DNA of 51,817 nt from NCBI GenBank assembly GCA_022826805.1, contig JAJDUH010000077.1, forward strand, positions 1-51,817, written 5' to 3'. The notes under the pieces are model-generated. The model had not been told where the DNA came from and made no database searches. It saw only the letters and a list, made by a program, of their open reading frames with translations. The DNA comes from Candidatus Poribacteria bacterium (GTDB lineage: Bacteria; Poribacteria; WGA-4E; WGA-3G). Shown here one piece after another: positions 1 to 6,070 of this stretch (within the stretch, counting starts at the first letter, position 1; each line of letters starts with the position of its first letter). Position numbers and translations under genes: made by a program.

Positions 1-22
1 CAATTATTTTTTTCGATTCACC
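1..22. mobile_element. Possible right end of a MITE-like element, cut by the window edge
   Basis: The first 22 bases are AT-rich and end in TTCACCA. They resemble the right terminus of the complete element at 3639-3762, which also ends in an AT-rich stretch followed by ATTCACCA. The expected TA target duplication is not obvious here because the flank is AA. The left part lies outside the window, so this is tentative. Confidence 0.3.
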
Positions 23-55
23 AAAGATTGTGAACCTTTTAAAAAGATATTTCAA

Positions 56-180
56 GCGTTTCCAAGAGGGAGGGCTTCACTCCTGCAGCGAGCTATTCGT
101 CTTGGAAATGGTGTTCCCAGCAAGCGTTGGGAATCCAATCCCGCTGGACCAGAAGCACCAGCAGAAAAGAGAAAACCGAG
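56..180 (+). promoter_or_regulatory. Conserved structured 5' leader, copy 1
   Basis: A block of about 125 nt upstream of the first Cys-rich peptide, nearly identical to 1700-1825 and 3264-3388. It can fold into an outer stem TTCCAAG/CTTGGAA, a perfect TTCCCA/TGGGAA hairpin, and a GCTGG/CCAGC hairpin just before a purine-rich ribosome binding region and the ATG. It matches no riboswitch class I recognise. Conservation right up to the start codon suggests control of translation or mRNA stability. Confidence 0.6.
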
Positions 181-441
181 ATGAAAAACAACCTTCGCGG
201 TAGAATTAGCGAATTCCTCGCTTCTGAGGATGGAAAAGTGGGTGTTAAATCCCCTCTCGTCCTTGGTATAGCCACGGGCAGCGTTTTCCTCGCACAAATA
301 ATCATTGGAACAACACCCGCCATGGCATGTGATCCCAATGGAAACGCAGATCAGTGTCCTGGTGGACATTGTCAAGCTGTTGAAGTGTGCATTGAAGATA
401 ATGCCGGTGAGACTTGCTGGGATGTAGGTATCTGTATGTAG
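181..441 (+). CDS. Small exported Cys-rich peptide, copy 1 (86 aa)
   Basis: First of four paralogous microproteins. The N-terminal half is shared by all copies: a basic start (MKNNLRG), a SExG motif, KxPLxLG, then a hydrophobic stretch ending in GTxPAMA, which fits an AxA signal peptidase site with an unusually long n-region. The predicted mature part has six Cys in about 38 residues and is not recognisable as a known toxin or enzyme. The start at 181 is chosen over an upstream in-frame codon at 127 because all four copies align from MK(N/K)N and the purine-rich AGAAAAGAGAAAACCGAG lies just upstream; residues encoded before it belong to the conserved leader. A propeller gene follows. The function is unknown; disulfide-stabilised secreted peptide is an inference, and a RiPP-like precursor or prepilin-like protein are alternatives. 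Confidence 0.7.
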   Translation: MKNNLRGRISEFLASEDGKVGVKSPLVLGIATGSVFLAQIIIGTTPAMACDPNGNADQCPGGHCQAVEVCIEDNAGETCWDVGICM

Positions 442-497
442 GACCTATTGGCCTTGAAACTCCCTTGAACGTATGGGAATTCATTAACATTTGAAGG

Positions 498-520
498 CGT
501 GGCAGTGAAGGACTGCCACG
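498..520 (+). other. Hairpin between peptide 1 and propeller 1
   Basis: CGTGGCAGT pairs perfectly with ACTGCCACG around a GAAGG loop (9 bp). It lies 77 bp before the propeller start. Hairpins occupy the same place at 2104-2129 and 3784-3814 with different stem sequence, so structure is kept better than sequence. There is no U-tract, so it is not a standard intrinsic terminator. Confidence 0.5.
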
Positions 521-597
521 GGCTTCCGCGCTTCCGTCTCTATTTCTTTTTTTCTCGAAAGAAAGAATTTACAAACTTAATGTTGGAGATATATCTC

Positions 598-1677
598 ATG
601 AAACATCAGATACTATTTTTGCTCTTGGTAGTTAGCATAGCAGCGTTAATTACGAAAATTTTCCCGGCTTTGGCAAAACCGCCTGCTACAGAGAAAATTG
701 TATTCGCATCGTTCCGCGATGGAAATCGCGAGATATATTTGATGAATCCCGACGGCACCCAGCAGGTTAATATTACCAATCACCCATCAGAGGATGTTTA
801 CCCAATCTGGTCACCTACAGGTGAGCAAATCCTTTTCGTTTCCGATCGCGACGGTGTGCGGGATTTGTATCTAATGGATGCAGACGGCAAAAATGTACGA
901 AAAATTTTTAGGAAACCCGCACATAGGGTATACCCGACATGGTCTCCAGACGGAAAACAGATTGCTTACGAGCGTCTTGATGGTACGGTGTGGTCCATCT
1001 ATACCAGCAAAATATCAAGTCAGCAGGAACAGCAAGTAACAATCGGACGCTGGCCGAGTTGGTCGCCCAAAGGCAAAGAGATCGTCTTTGTTTCTCTGGA
1101 GAAGGCACATGAAATGCTGGCCCCTAACTTATGGATTATTCGCCGTCTCTACCAACTCCATTTTATAGACAGCCAAACGCTCGCAGAGGAGACCTTCCTT
1201 CCGAATCATCAGTCGATGATGATGGACCCCGCGTGGTCTTCATCGGGAGACAGACTCGCTTTTTACTGGCTTAAACACGATATTTGGAAAGAAAAATGGA
1301 AACGGGCTCAGGATCAAGGTGTGGACTTTGCTGAAGTGGATATCCAAGATGTGCGGGATAAAGGTACAATCTACATTGCAAATCGTGATGGCGCAGGACT
1401 TCAACAGATCGTTGATGAAGTTGGAAAGCAAGCCAGGGATCCAGTATGGTCTCCGCGTGGTGATGCGCTTATTTATACACAGGAAATTGATAATTACCTC
1501 CAACTCTTCAAAATTGATTTAAACAGTCGTATTCCAATCCAACTCACGCATGTTGTTGGGTTAGCGCGTTTCCAAGCCAATTCTTTGGCAGATTGGTTTG
1601 ATCCAGCATATGCATTGTCTATCGCGCCACAACCACGCCTGTTAACCACAATATGGGGAAAAATCAAAAAGCAATAG
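598..1677 (+). CDS. Exported TolB-like six-bladed beta-propeller, copy 1 (359 aa)
   Basis: Secreted propeller of the WD40-like/PD40 type found in TolB. Residues 1-24 form a signal peptide ending near PALA. Blades carry repeated xxxWSPxG motifs (YPIWSPTG, YPTWSPDG, WPSWSPKG, DPVWSPRG) and NPDG/DADG turns. The C-terminus ends TTIWGKIKKQ, a tag shared with other exported proteins here. The start at 598 is preferred over the upstream in-frame codon at 499 because it begins directly with the signal peptide and has TTGGAG upstream; the earlier codons run through the hairpin. It is paired with the upstream Cys-rich peptide, as in the next two modules. No Tol-Pal genes are nearby, so TolB itself is unlikely; a binding or scaffold role is an inference. 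Confidence 0.85.
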   Translation: MKHQILFLLLVVSIAALITKIFPALAKPPATEKIVFASFRDGNREIYLMNPDGTQQVNITNHPSEDVYPIWSPTGEQILFVSDRDGVRDLYLMDADGKNVRKIFRKPAHRVYPTWSPDGKQIAYERLDGTVWSIYTSKISSQQEQQVTIGRWPSWSPKGKEIVFVSLEKAHEMLAPNLWIIRRLYQLHFIDSQTLAEETFLPNHQSMMMDPAWSSSGDRLAFYWLKHDIWKEKWKRAQDQGVDFAEVDIQDVRDKGTIYIANRDGAGLQQIVDEVGKQARDPVWSPRGDALIYTQEIDNYLQLFKIDLNSRIPIQLTHVVGLARFQANSLADWFDPAYALSIAPQPRLLTTIWGKIKKQ

Positions 1678-1699
1678 ATTTTTATCAAGATATGAAAGA

Positions 1700-1825
1700 G
1701 CGTTTCCAAGAGGGAGGGCTTCACTCCCGCAGCGAGCCCTTCGCCTTGGAGATGGTGTTCCCAGCAAGCGTTGGGAATCCAATCCCGCTGGCATAGAAGC
1801 ACCAGCAGAAAGGAAGGAAACCGAG
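1700..1825 (+). promoter_or_regulatory. Conserved structured 5' leader, copy 2
   Basis: Second copy of the leader, with the same three helices and the same position directly before the peptide start. Compared with copy 1, the inner segment GGGCT/AGCCC is fully complementary here and only partly so in copy 1. Confidence 0.6.
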
Positions 1826-2044
1826 ATGAAAAATAACCTTCGCGGTAAAATCCGTGAGTTCATTGCATCTGAGGAAGGACGTGTAAGTGTCAAAGCACCC
1901 TTGACGCTTGGTATAGCAACCGGTGGTGTCTTGCTCGCGCAAGCGATCATCGGAACACCCCAGGCCACGGCAGGGGAATGTTGTGCTCAGCATCCTTGCC
2001 CCGCAGGTCAGGTGTGTGTTAGCGGCTCTTGCGTGGATAGTTAA
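1826..2044 (+). CDS. Small exported Cys-rich peptide, copy 2 (72 aa)
   Basis: Paralogue of the peptide at 181. It has the shared N-terminal region (SEEGRVSVKAPLTLG, hydrophobic stretch, GTPQATA cleavage-like site), then a short mature part of about 23 residues with five Cys. The C-terminus CPAGQVCVSGSCVDS resembles the CPxGxxCxxGxC turn common in small disulfide-rich extracellular proteins. The ribosome binding site is the purine-rich AAAGGAAGGAAACCGAG directly before ATG. The odd number of Cys could allow a dimer or a free thiol. The function is unknown. Confidence 0.7.
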   Translation: MKNNLRGKIREFIASEEGRVSVKAPLTLGIATGGVLLAQAIIGTPQATAGECCAQHPCPAGQVCVSGSCVDS

Positions 2045-2103
2045 TAACTAAACCCTTGTCTGGGAAGCTCTACGCAAACTAAGAGGCTTTCTAGACACTT
2101 GAA

Positions 2104-2129
2104 GATGTGGCGGCGGAAGCCGCCACATC
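2104..2129 (+). other. Perfect 11-bp GGAA-loop hairpin before propeller 2
   Basis: GATGTGGCGGC pairs with GCCGCCACATC around GGAA. It sits 73 bp before the propeller start, in the same place as the hairpins at 498 and 3784. It lacks a poly-U tail. It may protect or separate the peptide and propeller portions of one transcript (inference). Confidence 0.6.
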
Positions 2130-2202
2130 CGTCTGTAATCGTGGACATGATCCTATAACTTATTTTTTAAGTCTTTGTTCCTACATTTCGGAGGAAATTT
2201 TC

Positions 2203-3186
2203 ATGGCACGCCGACTTCTTTTTTGGCTTTTCACTTGCGGTTTGGCATCGTTATACTCAGTTTGCTCCATTCTCGCTGAGGCCCCGGAAACCCCCAAAAT
2301 CGCTTTTTGGGCAGACCGCGGAGGAACTCGCGATATCTATCTCATGAACCCAGATGGCACAGACCAAATGAAAATAACCCAGCATCACTCACAAAACATC
2401 ACGCCTGTCTGGTCGCCAACAGGTGAACACATCCTTTTTGTTTCAGACCGGGACGGGGTTTGGGACCTATATCTCATGGAACCAGATGGCTCAAACGTGC
2501 GACGCGTCTTTGAACAGAAAGCAGAGAGAGCAGGACCGACGTGGTCTCCTGATGGAAAACAGATTGCTTATGTCCGCACGGTGCGTGGGCAGTGGGTTAA
2601 CTACATAGCCGCCGTTGATGAGAAAAATGAAGAGCGGATGGCTGTTGGAAGTTCTCCTGAGTGGTCTCCGGATGGCACCGAGATAGCCTTTATCGTCCGT
2701 TTTCCAGAAAGTATGCAGATAAGCATATTCAATGTTGCTACACGTCAACAGAAGATTCTCTTTCCACCCGAGGCAATACCGTCATATATGAGTGGAGGCT
2801 TGACGTGGTCCCCAACAGGAGATACGCTCGCTTTTTCCTGGCTCCATCGGGTGCCCTTTGATGATTTTCATGAAACAGAAACGGTTTACACAATAAATCG
2901 CGATGGAACGGACCTTACCCAGATTATTGAGGAAGCGGGTCCGCGAGCAACGTCTCCGGTATGGTCTCCGCGTGGTGATGCGCTGCTCTACAAACGTTCT
3001 GCGGGAAACCGGAGTTACCAAATTTTCAAAGTCATTTTAGAGAGTGGGAAGATTGAACAACTGACGGATATCGGTTGGAACCATCTGGGGGATTGGTTTG
3101 ACCCAGCGTATGCGCTGCCTGTTTCCCCACAGCCACACTTGCTCACCACAACATGGGCAGAAAAAAAAAAAGAAATAGCGTTTTAA
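2203..3186 (+). CDS. Exported TolB-like six-bladed beta-propeller, copy 2 (327 aa)
   Basis: Close paralogue of the propeller at 598. A signal peptide (MARRLLFWLF, cleavage near ILAEA) is followed by PD40-type blades with TPVWSPTG, GPTWSPDG, SPEWSPDG, GLTWSPTG and SPVWSPRG, and repeated YLMNPDG/YLMEPDG turns. It ends SPQPHLLTTTWAEKKKEIAF, a slightly altered version of the shared C-terminal tag with a short extension. The start at 2203 is set by GGAGGAAA about 8 nt upstream and by alignment with copy 3; the longer in-frame reading would translate the hairpin. It lies downstream of peptide 2. The role is unknown; an extracytoplasmic binding protein is likely. Confidence 0.85.
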   Translation: MARRLLFWLFTCGLASLYSVCSILAEAPETPKIAFWADRGGTRDIYLMNPDGTDQMKITQHHSQNITPVWSPTGEHILFVSDRDGVWDLYLMEPDGSNVRRVFEQKAERAGPTWSPDGKQIAYVRTVRGQWVNYIAAVDEKNEERMAVGSSPEWSPDGTEIAFIVRFPESMQISIFNVATRQQKILFPPEAIPSYMSGGLTWSPTGDTLAFSWLHRVPFDDFHETETVYTINRDGTDLTQIIEEAGPRATSPVWSPRGDALLYKRSAGNRSYQIFKVILESGKIEQLTDIGWNHLGDWFDPAYALPVSPQPHLLTTTWAEKKKEIAF

Positions 3187-3202
3187 GTCTAATCCTCTTG
3201 AA

Positions 3203-3222
3203 AACACTTCACCAGAGGTGTT
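3203..3222 (+). other. Small hairpin after propeller 2
   Basis: AACACTT can pair with AGGTGTT (one G-U pair). The equivalent hairpin after propeller 3 (4837-4856) has AACGCCTT/AAGGTGTT, where C-G replaces U-G, so pairing is kept despite base changes. There is no clear U-tract. Confidence 0.4.
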
Positions 3223-3263
3223 GTCTGAAATCTCAAATCTGTTGAAGTCGAATTTGTTTTTAA

Positions 3264-3388
3264 GCGTTTCCAAGAGGGAGGGCTTCACTCCGGCAGCGAG
3301 CCATTCGCCTTGGAGATGGTGTTCCCAACAAGCGTTGGGAATCCAATCCCGCTGGCATAGAAGCACCAGCAGAAAGGAAAAAACCGAG
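3264..3388 (+). promoter_or_regulatory. Conserved structured 5' leader, copy 3
   Basis: Third near-identical leader copy. The second hairpin here reads TTCCCA ACAAGCGT TGGGAA: the stem is unchanged and only the loop differs from the other copies. Confidence 0.6.
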
Positions 3389-3601
3389 ATGAAGAAAAAT
3401 TTGCGTGATAAAATCAGCGCGTTCATCGCCTCTGAGGAAGGACGTGTAAGTGTCAAAGCACCCTTGACGCTCGGTGTTGCGACCGGCAGTGTCCTGCTTG
3501 CAACTGCTATTGTCGGAACACCAAATGCTGATGCATGCGGCGGGGGAATTCCTTGCCCCGCGGGTCAGGTGTGTGATGAGGGCACTTGCGTGGATAGTTA
3601 A
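3389..3601 (+). CDS. Small exported Cys-rich peptide, copy 3 (70 aa)
   Basis: Paralogue of the peptide at 1826, with the same leader peptide and a GTPNADA cleavage-like site. The predicted mature part is about 21 residues with four Cys, ending CPAGQVCDEGTCVDS. Copies 2 and 3 are also alike at DNA level through the stop codon and beyond, which points to recent tandem duplication. The purine-rich AGAAAGGAAAAAACCGAG precedes the ATG. The upstream in-frame extension is the non-coding leader. The function is unknown. Confidence 0.7.
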   Translation: MKKNLRDKISAFIASEEGRVSVKAPLTLGVATGSVLLATAIVGTPNADACGGGIPCPAGQVCDEGTCVDS

Positions 3602-3638
3602 TAACTAAACCCTTGTCTGGGAAGCCCTATGCAAACTA

Positions 3639-3762
3639 TGGTAGATTTTAGAATTACCTATACATTGTGACTGAGCGAGGTTAGAAACCTCGCCAGCAGC
3701 ACAAACTAAAAGTTTGTGGTACAATACGTTCGCGAATGTAAATTTATTTTTATAATTCACCA
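3639..3762. mobile_element. MITE-like element with TA target duplication
   Basis: A 124-bp insertion between TA dinucleotides (3637-3638 and 3763-3764). It begins TGGT and ends ACCA with imperfect inverted termini of about 20-25 bp. Inside are a GCGAGGTT/AACCTCGC hairpin and an ACAAACT/AGTTTGT hairpin. The same spot in module 2 (about 2085) is continuous (GCAAACTAAGAGGCTTTCT), and removing the element plus one TA restores a matching sequence here. There is no coding capacity. TA duplication suggests mobilisation by an IS630/Tc1-type transposase elsewhere (inference). Confidence 0.65.
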
Positions 3763-3783
3763 TAGTAGGCTTTCTGGACACTT

Positions 3784-3814
3784 GGGAATGTGGCGGCTTT
3801 CGCCGCCACGTCCC
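3784..3814 (+). other. Hairpin before propeller 3
   Basis: GTGGCGGC pairs with GCCGCCAC around TTTC, and outer GGGA/TCCC extends the stem across a mismatch. It is positionally equivalent to the hairpins at 498 and 2104. No U-tract follows. Confidence 0.5.
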
Positions 3815-3835
3815 TCTGTATCGGAGGCAACTTTC

Positions 3836-4813
3836 ATGGCACGTCAATTTCTATTTCTACTTGCTGCTTGCAGTTTGACGTCGTTGTACTGGGTTTGTCC
3901 CATTTTAGCGGAGGCCCCGAAAACCGCTAAAATCGCGTTTTGGGCAGACCGTGAAGGAACTCGCGATATCTATCTCATGAACCCAGATGGCAGTCAACAG
4001 AAAAAAATAACACACCCTCCCTCACAGAACATCACACCTGCTTGGTCTCCCACAGGAGAACATATCCTCTTCTGCTCTGACCGCGATGGCACTTGGGACC
4101 TACATCTCATGGATCCAGATGGCAAAAATGTGCAGCGAGTGTTTGAGAAGGAGGCTCTAAGACTGTACCCCGCCTGGTCTCCGGATGGCAAACAAATTGC
4201 CTACTCACGTATCATGCGTGGTGAACCAATCATCCACGTTGCAACCCTCGGTGAAGAACATGAGGAGCGAATCGCTGTTGGCAGTTATGTTTCGTGGTCG
4301 CCAGACGGAAGTGAACTTGCCTTTACTAATGGCTGGGCAGCAGGAATGGTAAAAATAACGCTCTTCAACCTGCGGACGCGCAACGAGAAGATCGTTTTCC
4401 CCCGTCAGGCGATACCGTCGTGGATGTCCGACGGTGCGGAGTGGTCTCCGACGGGAGAGAGACTCGCATTTTCTTGGGTGCATCGGGTGCCTCTTAAGGA
4501 TTTTCTTGAGACGGAGACGATTTATACAATGAATCGCGATGGGACAGACGTTAGGCAGATTATAGTTGAAGCGGGTCCAAGAGCGATTTTACCCGTGTGG
4601 TCTCCGCGGGGTGATGCGCTGCTGTATGAACGCTTTGTTGGTCGTCAGAGTTTCCAAATCTTCAAAGTTATTTTAGAGAGTGGGAAGATTGAACAACTGA
4701 CGCATGTGGGTTGGAACCATCTGGGGGATTGGTTTGATCCTGCGTATGCGTTGCCTGTTTCACCACAACCGCAGCTTCTAACGACGATATGGGCAAAAGT
4801 AAAAAAGAAATAA
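3836..4813 (+). CDS. Exported TolB-like six-bladed beta-propeller, copy 3 (325 aa)
   Basis: Third paralogue. A signal peptide (MARQFLFLLAACSLTSLY, cleavage near LAEA) is followed by PD40-type blades with TPAWSPTG, YPAWSPDG, YVSWSPDG, GAEWSPTG and LPVWSPRG. The end, SPQPQLLTTIWAKVKKK, carries the shared C-terminal tag. The start at 3836 follows GGAGGC and aligns with copy 2. The interior differs from copy 2 mainly at exposed loop positions, as expected if each propeller recognises something different. It follows peptide 3, separated by the MITE-like insertion. Confidence 0.85.
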   Translation: MARQFLFLLAACSLTSLYWVCPILAEAPKTAKIAFWADREGTRDIYLMNPDGSQQKKITHPPSQNITPAWSPTGEHILFCSDRDGTWDLHLMDPDGKNVQRVFEKEALRLYPAWSPDGKQIAYSRIMRGEPIIHVATLGEEHEERIAVGSYVSWSPDGSELAFTNGWAAGMVKITLFNLRTRNEKIVFPRQAIPSWMSDGAEWSPTGERLAFSWVHRVPLKDFLETETIYTMNRDGTDVRQIIVEAGPRAILPVWSPRGDALLYERFVGRQSFQIFKVILESGKIEQLTHVGWNHLGDWFDPAYALPVSPQPQLLTTIWAKVKKK

Positions 4814-4836
4814 GAGTTTAGATCCCATCACCTTGA

Positions 4837-4856
4837 AACGCCTTAGCAAAGGTGTT
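4837..4856 (+). other. Small hairpin after propeller 3
   Basis: AACGCCTT pairs with AAGGTGTT around AGCA. It matches the hairpin after propeller 2 with compensating changes. Confidence 0.4.
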
Positions 4857-4897
4857 ATTTCAGAGATTTAAATCTGCTGAGGTTGTATATGTTTTCA

Positions 4898-4994
4898 AGA
4901 ATTTCCAGATAGTTTCACGCCGTGATGGAAGTGCTTGCTTTGGAAATGAATTCGCCGGTTTGGATTGCCGGTAGAACAAAGGAGGTGAGTTTGA
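4898..4994 (+). promoter_or_regulatory. Diverged 5' leader of peptide 4
   Basis: This region keeps the TTTCCA/TGGAAA pairing and GGATTGCCGG near the start codon, but most of the sequence differs from leaders 1-3. It ends in a strong ribosome binding site, AAAGGAGGTGAG. Confidence 0.4.
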
Positions 4995-5228
4995 ATGAAA
5001 AAAAATCTACGCCGTAAAATTCGCGTCTTCTTGCGATCTGAAGACGGCAGGGCTAGTATTAAAGCACCACTGTCGCTAGGTGTAGTAAGTGGAAGTTTCT
5101 TATTAGCTCAGGCAATACTTACGCCATCCGTTAGTGCTGACAGTTGCGATGCAGATTGCCAGGCTTGTATAACTTATTGTTATAATCCGGGTTCAGGATT
5201 CACTTGTACAGATATATGTGCTGATTAA
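4995..5228 (+). CDS. Small exported Cys-rich peptide, copy 4 (77 aa)
   Basis: Most diverged of the four peptides. The N-terminal region still has the basic start, SEDGRASIKAPLSLG, a hydrophobic stretch, and a TPSVSA cleavage-like site. The predicted mature part has six Cys in about 29 residues with spacing unlike copies 2 and 3 (CDADCQACITYC, later CTDIC). GGAGGTGAG lies 6-8 nt before the ATG, the best ribosome binding site of the set. No propeller follows; sugar-nucleotide genes do. The function is unknown. Confidence 0.7.
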   Translation: MKKNLRRKIRVFLRSEDGRASIKAPLSLGVVSGSFLLAQAILTPSVSADSCDADCQACITYCYNPGSGFTCTDICAD

Positions 5229-5247
5229 GTACAGGAAAGGGGAGAAA

Positions 5248-5343
5248 ATGGATGCCCTAATCCAAAAGCAAAAGCATTCTGGTCAAGTTAGTGATCCATT
5301 CGTATATTTAGGCACATTAGGGAGCGTGGCGGTTTCTTGCTGA
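5248..5343 (+). CDS. Possible 31-aa ORF
   Basis: A short reading frame starting with ATG four bases after GGGGAG, between peptide 4 and the nucleotidyltransferase. It encodes MDALIQKQKH and ends VAVSC. There is no recognisable family, and its end overlaps the GGAGCG/CGCTCC hairpin (5321-5351) that precedes the next gene. It may be noise. Confidence 0.2.
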   Translation: MDALIQKQKHSGQVSDPFVYLGTLGSVAVSC

Positions 5344-5371
5344 CGCGCTCCTAAAAATAGGAAAAGAAATC

Positions 5372-6070
5372 ATGCAAGCGATTATTTTATGTGGCGGTTT
5401 AGCGACACGGCTCGGAAACATTAGCAAAAAGGTTCCCAAAATTCTATTGGATGTTGGCGGGCGTGCTGTCTTAGACTGGCAACTTGACTTGCTAAAGGAG
5501 GCAGGGGTCAAGGAAACCATTTTGGCCTCAGGACATCTGCACGACATGCTCTATGAACACGTAGGAACCTACCAAGAGGGTATGTGTATTCGCTACGCCA
5601 AAGAAGAGAGGAAACTCGGCACCGGTGGTGCCACTGCCAATGCTATGCGATATATCCGTATCTCTCCTTTCTTCGTCTTGAATGGTGATGTTCTTATAAC
5701 CAACTTCTCGCTCCAAGAGATGTTAGAGCAATTTCATGAACGGATGACAGGACTACTAATAAGTGTGCGTGTTGACGATATCCGCCCATACGGTGAAATC
5801 GTATCCGATAGCGATGGAAAAGTCACAGCCTTCCGCGAGAAACAGCCCGTTCGTCGTGCTGGATACATAAACGGGGGTATATATCTCTTTAATCAAATGA
5901 TTGCTGATACATTCCCTGAGTATCAAGAAACTTTCTCAATCGAACGAGATGTCTTTCCCTCAGTTCCCAATCTCCACACTTTAAAGATCGATGCAAATTG
6001 GATTGATATTGGTATTTCAGAGCGACTCGCGTATGCACGGCAACACTTCCAAAACGGAGATTTTCGATGA
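5372..6070 (+). CDS. Sugar-phosphate nucleotidyltransferase, HddC-like (232 aa)
   Basis: GT-A-like nucleotidyltransferase that would join a nucleotide to a sugar 1-phosphate in the cytoplasm. The N-terminal CGGLATRL is the nucleotide-binding loop (GGxGTRL, with Ala for the second-last Gly), followed by VPKILLDVGG, GTGGATANA, the metal-binding LNGDV, and YINGGIYLF. The length and the absence of a C-terminal hexapeptide domain resemble heptose 1-phosphate guanylyltransferase (HddC) more than long GlmU/RmlA types, but the sugar cannot be read from sequence. AGGAAAAG precedes ATG. Its stop overlaps the next gene's start (ATGA), so it is translationally coupled to a phosphohexomutase, consistent with surface polysaccharide or glycan precursor synthesis. 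Confidence 0.8.
   Translation: MQAIILCGGLATRLGNISKKVPKILLDVGGRAVLDWQLDLLKEAGVKETILASGHLHDMLYEHVGTYQEGMCIRYAKEERKLGTGGATANAMRYIRISPFFVLNGDVLITNFSLQEMLEQFHERMTGLLISVRVDDIRPYGEIVSDSDGKVTAFREKQPVRRAGYINGGIYLFNQMIADTFPEYQETFSIERDVFPSVPNLHTLKIDANWIDIGISERLAYARQHFQNGDFR

Noticed and set aside
127..180. N-terminal extension of peptide 1 (and equivalents before peptide 3)
   Set aside because: It lies in the conserved structured leader; all four copies align only from the internal Met with a purine-rich ribosome binding site.
598..4813. Propellers as TolB of the Tol-Pal system
   Set aside because: No TolB N-terminal domain and no tolA, tolQ, tolR or pal neighbours; three tandem copies are unlike a Tol operon.
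181..5228. Cys-rich peptides as lanthipeptide or other RiPP precursors
   Set aside because: No modification enzyme, radical SAM or peptidase-transporter gene is in the window; AxA sites fit ordinary secretion. Kept only as an alternative.
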